Assembly: GCA_037893225.1 (NCBI GenBank)
Contig: JAZGUH010000412.1
Location: forward strand, 1,550,001 to 1,614,000
Source: Hippasteria phrygiana
Taxonomy: Eukaryota > Echinodermata > Asteroidea > Valvatida > Goniasteridae
DNA length: 64,000 nt
Reading direction: 5' to 3'
Shown here: one piece after another, positions 13,201 to 25,200 of the stretch
How the letters are laid out: each line of letters starts with the position of its first letter
How positions within the stretch are numbered: position 1 is the first letter of the stretch
Notes under the pieces: model-generated
Databases searched by the model: none
Seen by the model: the letters and a program-made list of their open reading frames with translations, nothing else
What the model was told of the DNA's origin: nothing
Translations under genes and position numbers: made by a program

Positions 13201-16200
13201 ATTGTGAATTAAGCTGAAGGAGACATAATTTGACATTAGTTATAATGTTGGTCTTGAAGTCCCTCCACTTAAACTAGAATTTTTAAAAACAAGTCCTGAA
13301 CGTCAGCAATTTTGACGGAATTCAAGTCCCTCTGTCCAGGGAAGGAATAAATCACTTGTTTGATTTCAAATCCTCATGGTGTTAACGATAAAGCTTTTGT
13401 GTTCAGTATGTCCACGTAGCAGACGATGTCTTCTAGTATTTTCCAAACGTAGAAGAAACTCAAAATATTTAATCTTCCACGGAATTATCCCTATTAATCG
13501 CTCAAAGTTACGAACGTCATTTAATTCCGTCACACTGTGTCAACAATAAAAAAACATGAAATTTGAAACAAAATACAAAACTCACCAAGTTGGCGATTTC
13601 GTGTCAGAAACCTTAAATTATACAGATTTATTCACTATCTCAATAACCATGTTAACGACTTTCCATTTCACGAAAATAAATCTTGAAATCTGCGTAGCGA
13701 TAAAATATGTTTTGTCTGTCAACGAGACGCTGACGTTCGTTACAACTTTGCGGCTGTGTACGTGATGAACTTTGACCCTGACCATCATGCTAAGCGACCT
13801 TCCTTTTCATTCATCGCGGATGACTCACGCACCGTAAGTTCCAAACTTCCACAAACTTTCGTAAGTTACTATAGGTCACCTTGAAAACAATATGTCAAAT
13901 ATGTGACGTACGATAAAGATGACGGTCGAGAACAGATAAACTCTGGCAGATTAAATCCAGAATGCCGTTGAGACAAAAAATGGGGCATACAATTACGGCG
14001 CGCGTGCATTGACAGTTCGCAGCGTGAACGGCTATACGTAGCGCGCGCATGCAACGCGTGATCGGGTAAAGAAAGTTGCGATCGTCAGTATATTGACGGA
14101 TTTTGTTGCGTACGTCATTTATTTGACAGACTTGTTAAAAATGTAGCGAACGTCAGTCACGTTTTGACGGATAGTAATATCGAACGTCATTTTGACAGAC
14201 GAAATAAAAATGCATTTTCTGGGTTTCTTTGAACGAGGGGCTGTCAGTGCGTTTGTTGTAGGATATTTAGTGTGAGTAAAATATATTTCAACTCTTGAAC
14301 GGCATTTACTAAGTAAACCATGTGTTTTAGTGGAAATAATTTAACCTAAATTAATATAATTTTAAAGTTTTAAGTGCAGTTTTAGACTTAGTTATCATAA
14401 CTGCATAGGCCTATAGGCCTATAAAACTGACTTACATTTTTGTCAACTGAATTTTGTAGTTTGCTATTATAATAAATAGAGCGCCGGTAAGTGTTTGAAA
14501 GTTAGGAAAATAATAGTCCTTTTGAAATAAAAGTCCTTTTAACAAGTTTTCATTTAGTGTAGCACGCATTACTATAATGCATTATTTATTGAATGTTGGT
14601 TTTGTATTATTCATACCTGTCTTCTTTAGATCCATCTTCATTTGCACCCCACCCTTCCCAAACTCACCTCATTCAAAAGCTGCACTGCACGCACTGCACT
14701 AACACCATCGCCAGCACTGCTTTTTATTCACTGGTCCCGGCCATCAACTGCTTACTAACCACCCTTAATATTCATATTCATACTCATCCTCATCCTCATC
14801 TTCAAAAATGAGCAAGGCAACATACTATCGGAACAAAATAAAACATAACAATCCTCCAAAATATGAAGACTATCTTAATTCCCAAGCCAAGGCTGCCAAA
14901 CAACGTAGGGACAAATTCAGAGAAGACTTGGCGAAACGGAGACCGTCTGCAACTGTTCTCGAACGTCAAAAAAGACAGCATGAACAAGGGAGAGCAAGGC
15001 AAAAACGGTACATGGAGAAGAAAAAAATGAACCAAAACAAAAATCCGCCTAAAGTGAAAATAAAATTCAGGAAACCACGTGACACGGACAGAACACCAGC
15101 GCCAACAACAGGAACAAGAGCGGCCACTGAAGCAACAGGAACAAGAGCGGCAACTGAAGCAAAACGAGCGTACTGGCGTGAAAGAAAGCAAGCCGAGAGA
15201 GAAAGGCTCAAGGAAAGGCCGCAAAAGTTAAGACGAGTCAGGGAAAAGGATAGAAACCGGAAAAGACAAAAACGAGCGAACTTTCTGAGAAAAGAACAAG
15301 AACAGCAACAGCAACAGAACAATTCAAGTCCAGGATACCAGTCAGTCAAAACTCTGAGAAACCACACAACAAAGGCGCGAAAGGCTCTTCCAAAATCACC
15401 TGAAAAGTTTGCATCGGTTGTCTGCGGGCTGGTAAAAAATTCATCACCGCGAAAAAAGAAGGCTCTCAAAAATAAGGGATTGACCGGAGCAACAATTTTC
15501 AGTCCCAAAATAAAGGAAATAGCGGAAAAAATAAAGCAAGAAAAAGGTGGCAGGGAAGCTTTGAAACAGTTCGCCTGTGCTTCAATCAAGTACGCAACGC
15601 AAGTACAAATTAGCAAACATTTAAAGCTAAACTCCGGAACAATCCGGAGAGCGATACGTACCAGTGGACATCGACGACACGTGGGACGTGGGAAGATGGC
15701 AATTCATCTGAGACAAAAGATAGTCACGTTTTATCTTCGGGAAGATATTTCCAGACCATTGCCACTGAAGAGGTATGCAACCAAACATGGCCCTGGACAT
15801 GTCTTGCAAATGTCATTAAGAGCAGCCCACAAGATGTTCGAATCACAGTATCCTGGCTCGAGAGTGAGTTACTCCAAGTTCACCTTCTTACGACCCAAGA
15901 ATGTTCGTTTGCTGTCTAAAGTTCACCATGAAGTGTGTACCTGCGTTTATTGCCAGAACATTAAGTATAAACTGACGGTTGTAAACAGAGTTATCAACAC
16001 AACAAAGTTAACCAGTAGTGTCAGGAAGATAGCTGATGAGTTCGATTTTGTCGACAAGTTGCTGTGTCCGGTTTCAGATTCCCAGAGATTTCAAAATGAG
16101 GAGTGTGTATTTGGTACTTGTGATAAATGTGGCAATTACGGCGACACCATACGGAAGATGTACGAGCCTGTCATCCGAGAAGCAAGGGGAACGTGGAATT

Positions 16201-19200
16201 GGCTCCATTGGAAAAGAGAGGAGGTCGTAGAAGGAAAACCACGCCGGGTGCTTAAAACTAAGCAAGGGTCGATGGGCCAAGTAGTCGAGGAACTAATAAA
16301 CGATGTTGAGAGGCCTGTTCAAGGTGTGTCTTTTGTAAAGCACCTTTTCACGGCAAGATGGCAGCACCGGCAGTATTCGAGCTTAAAAGAACACCTCCCT
16401 GAAAAATGGGCGATGATGATTATGGACTTTGGGCAAAACAGGAAAGTATTCTACCAGGATGAGATCAAGGCGGCATACTACGGACAGAGGCAGATAACGA
16501 TGCACCCAATCGTTATGTATTATCGACAAAATGACGCTCTCGTTCGGGACTCTCTAATCTTTCTCTCAGACGATATCCGCCATGATTACCACGCAGTTCA
16601 ACACTACCTGAACATTGCCTCGCAACACCTCACACGCAACATGCAAGTGGACAAAGAAGTGATATGGAGTGACGGGTGCCAAAGTCAATATAAAGGGAAA
16701 GGTACCTTTGCCGATCTTAGCTTGTCCAGAGATGCCAGAGAACGCAACTACTTCGGATCCGAACATGGAAAGGGGGAGGGTGATGGGGAAATAGGGGTGG
16801 TGAATTGAGCAGTTGACCGGGCTATATTGGGGCGCAAAGTTGTAATTAATTCAGCTAAAGATCTGTGGGGCTGGTGTTGTGCAAATTTGGCCAGTGATTC
16901 GATGTATTCAAAACGGTCATTTGTGTACGTGGCAAGGGATGAAATTAACAGAGAGAGACCCGAAACCGATGTCACCACACTAAAGGGATCTCGAGGATAC
17001 CACCAGATTCAGGTTGCTGCCCCATATAAGCTCAAGGTGCGCCGACTGTCCTGCTTTTGTTTCCCGTGCCTTCTCAGCAAAAACGAAATGTGCAAGAACG
17101 CGACCTACACTGGAGGCAAGTTCGAGGTGAAGCAGTTGAGTCTGAAAGCAAACAGAAAGGTACACGTGAGGAACAGAAAGGGTGAGTGATTTTTGTGTTT
17201 GTTTTACTTCGAACATTTTTTCCCGTGACATGTATCTCTTTACGCTGACATGCTTTTTTATTAATTTAAGTTTATTAATAACAAGTGTTATAGCCTACCT
17301 GGCAAATGTTGTTACAGGAGCATCGAAAGCAGCGATTGGAGTAAATGATGCGTCCGTAGGACCAAAGCTGGAGAGTGCAAACGAACCGCAATCTACTCCA
17401 AGTCGTCAGTCGAGTGCCTCTCCTGTACTACCCCCGCCTTCAGGTAATATTTGTCTTTTACCAAATGTTTTTCTCGTGTGCAGTTCGAGCTGTAGTTATA
17501 TTACAATGTACTTCTATTTCTCTTTTAAATATTAATCAGGCGACTTGCTTTGTCCATAATTGTCATCAGATCAATCGTCCACCCGAACAAATGCCATAGA
17601 ATGTGGACACTTTGTTGCTGTCAAATTACACGGGAAACGTGGCACATCTGACTGGTACTTAGCTAAGGTAGGCAATAAACATTGTTACAATATGGTAATA
17701 CTTATAAGAGCATTATATTTTAATTCCCAAGGACTGCTAATTTTCGATTATTTGTTTTTTGTTATAGGTGATGGATGTCACAGAGACAGCAATATGTCTG
17801 TCCTATCTCTCAAAGTCAGGCTCTTACTACGTATGGCCCGACAACGAAGATACGTCATGGCAGAACCGCTGTGATTATCTTTGTCATGTTGACCCACAAT
17901 GGACGCTAATTGGGAGCAGAATCAAGATGACTCTTACAGCAGAGGATCACAATCGTTGTATTAATACGTTTAAAATTTCAAATCAGCATTGAGTTGGGTC
18001 AGGTATCGATGAGCAGTCAAATAAATCTAGCGTGCTCAATAACAGCAACAAAGAAATGTGGATATTGTAGCGGAATACTTATTAGGCCCTATCGACAAAC
18101 AAAATGCCGTTTTCTAGTGGATAATATGAAGGGAATAATGTACTTCGATAAATTGTTACTTGTTTAAAGCTTTTTTAATGTTGTGCAATGTTCTTAAAAT
18201 CCGGTTCATTATTCACGTGAAAGCGAACGGAAGCGAATTTGACGTGATCAATGTCAACACAAGGATCTTGGGCCCAAGACTAAGTACGAACCGGCCTTCG
18301 CAGTTAATTATTGTTGCTGTTTGTTATTCTTAAAGATGTTTACACACAGAAGAGCGGCAGTTCTTCATACTGCAGAATTGCTGAGATAACCTGGTCTGCT
18401 TCCTTCCAAGCACTTTAGTTATGATATAAGTCATGTTCATACTTCACGCAAACCTGAGTGCCAATTGAACTTAGACGGCGGTTTAATTTCGCATCTGATG
18501 TTTTGCGCAAATTTACATTTGCGAAAATCTTAATTTGTTTACTCGATCTGCTTGGTATTTGCGTTTGCGTGAGGTAAGAACACGACTTAAAGCGACGAGG
18601 TAAGTTGAAATGTGTTCATTTGCGAAATGTGTCATTTCCGGAAATCTCAATTAGTGTGGGGATCAGTTGAAGCACATAGGAAAATGTCACACAAAGAGAC
18701 ATATAGATTCTACATTTTCCCATCGGCTCTTCGCTATTTCTGCATTTTAAAAGTTATTAAACGTTTTATGCATTTAATATTAATGAAATAAGGGCGTCTC
18801 TGATAAATTGATAAATTGGAATATTGTGCAGCTCGCACATAATTTCTTAACAGTTAATTGTTGTTGCTCTTTGTGAAAATGACACGTACAATGTGACCCG
18901 TCAGTGCTGCCAGTACAGTCCGTCAACCTGCAGAATTCTTGCGATGACCTGGCCCGCTTCCTTCAAAGCATTTATATTATTTCACGATGTCATGTTCATA
19001 CTTCACGCAAACGTGAGTGCTAATTGAACTTAGACGGCGGTTTAATTTCGCATCGGATGTTTTGCGCAAATTGAAATGTGTTCAAATTTACATTTGCGAA
19101 AACATTAATGCTTTGTTTACTAGATTTGCGTTTGCGTGAGGTAAGAACACGGCTTTAGGCGACGAGGTAAGTTGAAATGTGTTTAAATTGTCATTTGCGA

Positions 19201-22200
19201 AAATCTGCATTAGGGTGGGGATCAGTTAAAGTACATGCACGCTGTAGGAAAATACCATACAAAGAGACAGGTAGATCTACATTTTTCCATCGGCTCTCGG
19301 CTATTTCTGCATTTGATAAAGTTATTCAACATTTTATGCAATAATATGAATAGAATAAGGGCGTCTCTAAATAAATAAATACATAAATAACTAAATAACT
19401 AAATTGGAATATTGTGCAATTCGTACATAATTTCTTAAGTTAATTGTTGCTCTTTGTGAAGATGACACGTACAATGCGACCCGTCACTGCTGCCAGTCCG
19501 TCAACCTGCAGAATTCTTGTGATGACCTGGCCCGCTTCCTTCTAAGCGTTTATATTATTATTTTAAGATATGTCGGTCCTGTTCATACTTCACGCAAACG
19601 CGAAGTTTCACAGCGGATTGATGGCGGCGAATGATTTATAAAGTTGCGCATTTGCCCAAGTTGACGTCACGGTTCACCGTATTTGCGCGCGTTGCGTGAA
19701 GTATAAACAAGACTTTTACTTACAATAATGAGGAAAGACATTGCCCCATTATTCACCCCAATCAAAATCACCGGACGCCGCCATGTTCCGTCCTTCCAGA
19801 GGTAATGCATAGTCGTCGACGTTGCTTGACAGAACTGGCATGACGTTCGCGAACCGCGCTTGTAAATGTTTTACAGACGAGTCGTATTGTGCACCTGATC
19901 GCGAGATAGTAATTTTCTCCCGAGTTTTTCTAACATTTTACCACTCGTTAATACAGGTGACCAGACAATTAAGGTCACTTATAGCCAAATCAACTCGTTA
20001 ACCCGACAAAAACGGCGTGACATGGAACGCAGAAAAATAAACGAACGTCATGCTAATTCCGTCAACTAACGTTAAACCCCTACATGTAGTTAGTTCCGCA
20101 GTAGATCCGATCTTTCTTATTCACAAAAATCCACGCAAAAGACAGGTGATTTAAAGGGTACCAGTCTATAACCGAAACATTATGGTATACGACCTTATCA
20201 TCAAGGGACCATTTCTGGGTGTGGGTACAATGTGCGTGTCGTCAATTGCTATTTCTGTGGGGTGGAAGCCGTCGTAGAACATGTATAAAATCTTGAATTG
20301 TATACACCTTGAAGTTCATTTTTCTGTTTTCTGCAATGAACATCGTTTGGAATTGGTTACATCGTTTGTCAAGCCAAGTGTGAGCCCAGATGAAAACGAT
20401 TCTCGATCGTCATTGAAAGTCCGTCCAAATTCGCGAACGTCATCGAAATTCCGTCATTTCTGACGTTCGAAACTACGATGTTTAAGAAAATGTATCTTTT
20501 CAATAGAGCGTGATAAATGGATTGTTTTACACGGATGCAAAGTAGGTTAGCTTGTAAACATGCCAGGGGAATTGTATTTGTATTGTGCCAATATTAAATA
20601 AATAAAAGGCAATATTAGTCTTGATTTTCCGTCAAAACTATGTATTTCTTTGTCGAGCTGAATTTCTGTATGTATGTTGTTTTGTGTGATTCCATTAATT
20701 TTATATTAAAATCTACTTATCGACACGTGATACAAATAGACATTTTTGTTTCTTAGCCCTTACCTTGACCATTTTTAAATAAAGATACAAACTGCCCTGA
20801 TTTTTACTGGTAATTACTATACATACCAAAACGACGATTAAAAGCCAACTTCTGCCTAAACTATCCCTATATGTGCATTTTTATGAACTTCAAGATGTAC
20901 GTCATGATGTTAAATATTTTGAAAGATCTTAAATAAATTTTTTTTAAATGCAATGTTAGGGTGTGAAATGCTCTATAATTTGAAGAACCTGCCATATCTA
21001 TTCAAACCGTGGACCTTTAGAGGACAATAGGGTACATGATTGAGTCAAGGTCCACGATTGAACATCGTGTACAAAACATATGGGAGGCCTTCCGAAAAAG
21101 TTAGAGTATAAACAAAAGAGGAACAATGGGAGGTCCGCGATTGCCGGTGTTTACACACTTGGGTGTGTTACATGTAGGTAACAATAGTCTGGAGAGTGTA
21201 TAGGGGAAGTACAGGGACAAAGGGGGGGTACCCCTCTGCCCCATATCGTGCTGGGTATACTGAACTGAACTCACCTCTATCAAAATGGGGAATGTCCTGG
21301 TCTTGACCTTGGCTGACTTGTCTCTCATGAATGCAGAGATGCAGATCTTCTTAATGTCCACAGTGCGGGCAAGTAGTCTGGTGCCAGCCTTGGCCAGGAG
21401 GGCATGGAGAAACTCCAACAGCTGCTCCTTGCTTCCTTTGAACTGGATGACAAGTTGGGAAAAACCGACTAAACAAAATTCAATCTGAACAAAGAAAACT
21501 GGCCGTAGCGGGAAATGAACCTGCAACTTCCAAATACAGGACCAGTGCTCTACCAACTGAGCTATCTTACCATATGTTGGGGGTGTCTTTGTTCGGGGGG
21601 GGGGGGGGGGGGGGGGTCTAGTCAAAACTCATACATCCAGGGATCATGTCCAACTTTACATGAATACCCTTTTAATCATGGATGTTCAATAAATGTGACC
21701 CGCTCCAGAAAAAGGTGATATAAGTCGCGCCATGCATTTACGTGTAATGGCCCTTTCAACGTTGAGAGGGTAAAATTTTTCGTCAAAATTCATTTTAGTT
21801 TGTTGTCTTGAATGACATTAAACATCTAAAGTTTCAGGTTTGGTGCACAACAATGTTGATTTCAGTGAATAAAGTGAAAAAATAACCTTTTTAGAGTGCA
21901 TTGTTCCATTGCATTGTATTAGAACTAGCTATTTCAAAGCCTGTTTTTTCTGTTGTGCAATTTGAACTCCATAGAACTAATTAATATGCAAAAATGCGAT
22001 ATCTCTAGAACGGAAAGGGCTTTGGAGCTCTATTGGTACCAAATGAAAGCCTACATTGTGGGCTTTCCAAACATAAATACAACTAATTTTTCATATTTTG
22101 CGACATAATATACCTTTTTCCGGAGCGGGTCACAAATGGACTACAGACCTTGTTCCATATTCTGCATTGATTTGTGGTGTTACATGGACATTGGCATTAC

Positions 22201-25200
22201 AATAGTGTGTTAAAAATGCCTTTTGGGGGCACCATTATCAGGTTAAACCTGAACATCTTATGGCACATTTCTTACTCGACTCAAGATATCACTCAACACT
22301 CACTTCTAAATTCCAGTTTTGTGTCTTGATGGTTCCTAGTATTTTTTTTTATTTTGTATTTTCTGGAAAGTGTTCACATTTTGTGTAAGAAATGTAATGC
22401 CATTATAATTCTTAATCAATAGGATTGAGCTGTTCCTGCCCGAGTTGTAAGGTACAAGACTTAAAGTCTATCCCTACTTTCCAGAAAATATAAATATGTA
22501 TTCATTTGACAACTCATATTTGTTTTAGTTTTCTGTTAGAGTTTTGTTTTTCTTTTGATAAGATACTGGATTGGCTTGCTTTCAACTCTGCTTTAAACGA
22601 AATCCTGTCACCAATGGCAAGATATTTGTTCTCAAACACAAGCGATATTTCCAGATTTAAGTAAATGACTAAGTATGATTGTTGCAGGGTTAATACAAGT
22701 AATGATTTTTGTTAATTTTAAAAAATCTGATTTTTAAATTTAAAATCAGATTTTTGTTTCTTCAAATCGATTATTTAAATCGATTTTTACTTGTTTTTAC
22801 CATTATACCATTTGCTTAAAACTTGTTTTAATAAGTTAATTTATACAGGGTTCGACCTTAACGCTGGTCCGCTAGACAAATTCTAGTCAAAACAGCGGCA
22901 GTCTAGTCAAAACCCTTTTCTAAGTAGTCCGGCGGTCTAGTGAAAAAAAATGCCAAGATAAGCTAAGCGTGCGTCTTCAGAGCCAGATTGTCAACAGCGA
23001 TCCCCGATTGCGTGGAGTTTACTCTCAGCTTGTAATAAGAGACCGCGTTCCCACTCGAATTGGGAAAAGGTGGATCAAGATCCGGCATTTTGGTGTGACC
23101 GTTGTCTAACTGCAACGAAACCGCAAGTCACGTTCCCACTTAGGGCTAGGCCCTATGCTTGATCCACCTTTTCGAACGGAAGTGTCGAGTCCGAAAGGTC
23201 ACCGAGTTCGGTATTACGCATGCGCTTGCTTGCTGAGCGCACTTTGTGTGGCTGCGTTGCATGCTGGGACGGGTCAAATACATGTGCGATGTTTGATGTT
23301 CTAAGTTTCAACATGGAGGAAGAAATCCAAATGCTTCTCGGTCTGATTTTGCCCATGGATGCGGAGAGCAGTCCAAACTTAATCGTAATATTTAGGGCTT
23401 GAAATGAACGACGGCCACTGCCGTCGTTGCCTTCTTACTGGCCGAGGTGCCCCACAAAAAATCTCCATCTTCACGGCCAGTTTTGCCTTGCCCCATATTT
23501 ACCTTGGCCGCCGTGCCCTTTTTGCAAAAACACAGCCACTACAATCCTTTAGGCCTACATGTATATCATTTGTTTTTTCGATGTCACGCCAGCCCTTCAT
23601 AAAATCGTGCGTACAGAATCACATGCACACAAACTGAATCTGTTTCGGAGTATGCCGATACTTCAAGCATCAACACCCCCTCCGCAAGATTAAATGTGTG
23701 TATTCGTACATATATACACAAGGCAGCAGGAGTATGTACATGTACGGCAACGTTTACGTGCAGTCAACTGACTTTCTTTTTCTCAGTACTTGCACGTGTG
23801 CGCCTCACAATACGCATCAAATTCGTGTACGAGGTACGCGCCCTGTAGGCGGCGCTATGAAGCACGCCTTCGGCACGCTACATACGTACAGTAACTTCAT
23901 GAACTTTGGTATGGTCACAACACGCGCGGCGCAATATCGCGGTAAGTTCCGATTGTCAAAAGTTTCGATGAATAATTTTATCACAATTCTGAAGGAAAAT
24001 AAATCAGCCTACAGTACAGTATTGCGAAAACTGTTTACCTGGAGCCTTTTCTTTCTCTTGGATTGGAAATACAAATTATAACCCAAGGCCCATTCTTTAA
24101 TCTTTGTCCCTGTTATTAATAATATGTATAATATTCTAGAACATCAATGTCCAATTTACCATTGATAATCACGACGGTGTATACGTTAAATACATTGTAA
24201 CTGACGTAAAAGGTTACTTACAAAAAAAAGTAGCCTAAAAGGTGAAAAAAAAAACATTACTGGTCCGGCAGGCTAGTGAAAAACAAATTAAGGGGAAACC
24301 CTGTTTATATAACCATCATTAATAGTCAATTGTATAACCACAATGCACACAATTGTTTAAAATCCCTTTTATTCTGTATTCATCATATTATTTTCTAGAA
24401 TACATAGTATTAAAAGATCTGTGGTATTACAAGTTACAGCATCATCATCATACTGCACATTTCTCATCCAAGTTGATAACAGGAACCCCCTCTCTCTACA
24501 CTTTAAAAATAAAATGCAGCTACCATAAATATCACCATGTACATGTACATGAAGGCATGTACAGCATGTTTTGTTTTCTTATAAAATTTATTCTCTCAGT
24601 CAGAACAGACTAAATTGCATACAAAACGTTACCTTAACGCCCGAATCAAAATGTGAATTTTATTAGTAATTTTTTTCATTGATTTAAATCATGATTTAAA
24701 TCAATGGTTTGAATCGAGTGATTTAAAAACAACCCTTGATTGTTGACACTTATACTAACTATTTTCAAAGATTTTTCTGTTTCTGACCCATTTTGGTGGG
24801 GATATTTCCTTTAATTAATTGAAGAATTAATAAATTAATTAATTCAGCCTAATTTTAAAGAGTATTTGCTGAAAACTGCAACTTTTGTCTGTGATTTCTG
24901 GAAGGGACCATGCGAATCTGCATGCACACCAAAGCATGTTGTGCTGGATCAATCTTTGGCATCTCGCCCGTCCCGCACTACCAACTTTCCAATCTTTTCC
25001 ATCTCGCCCGTCCCACAACACCAACTTTCCGATCTTTCACATCTCGCCCGTCCCACACCACCAACTTTCCGATCTTTCCCATCTCGCCCGTACCACACCA
25101 AAACTTTCCGATCTTTCCCACCTCACCCGTCTCGCACCACCAACTTTCCGATCTTAACCATCTCGTACGTCCCACAACACCAACTTTCCGATCTTTACCA

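Larger units (their letters stand above)
13294..20472. mobile_element. Candidate DNA transposon defined by flanking GAACGTCA...TGACGGA repeats
   Basis: Words such as GAACGTCAGCAATTTTGACGGAATT (in part at 13294) and CGAACGTCA..ATTCCGTCA recur at 13508, 14086, 14147 and 14180 on the left, and at 20041, 20431 and 20461 on the right, where the last is inverted (TGACGTTCG). They bracket the transposase-like gene at 14808-17992 and a tandem repeat at 18304-19720. The outermost copies read as near reverse complements over about 24 bp. No target duplication is clear to me, so the exact ends are uncertain. Confidence 0.5.

Noticed and set aside
14966..15616. 216-codon antisense frame rich in Cys/Phe/Leu
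   Set aside because: Shadow of the Lys/Arg/Gln-rich N terminus of the transposase-like gene.
16806..16808. TGA read as selenocysteine
   Set aside because: No hairpin of the SECIS type recognised and a CGA-to-TGA transition explains it more simply.
19782..19806. Start exon with a strong context (GCCGCCATG) and a following GTAATG
   Set aside because: Only six codons, no partner exon and no support.
21500..21580. Functional tRNA gene on the minus strand
   Set aside because: The cloverleaf stems do not pair properly and the unit recurs with the same leader and tail, as a SINE.
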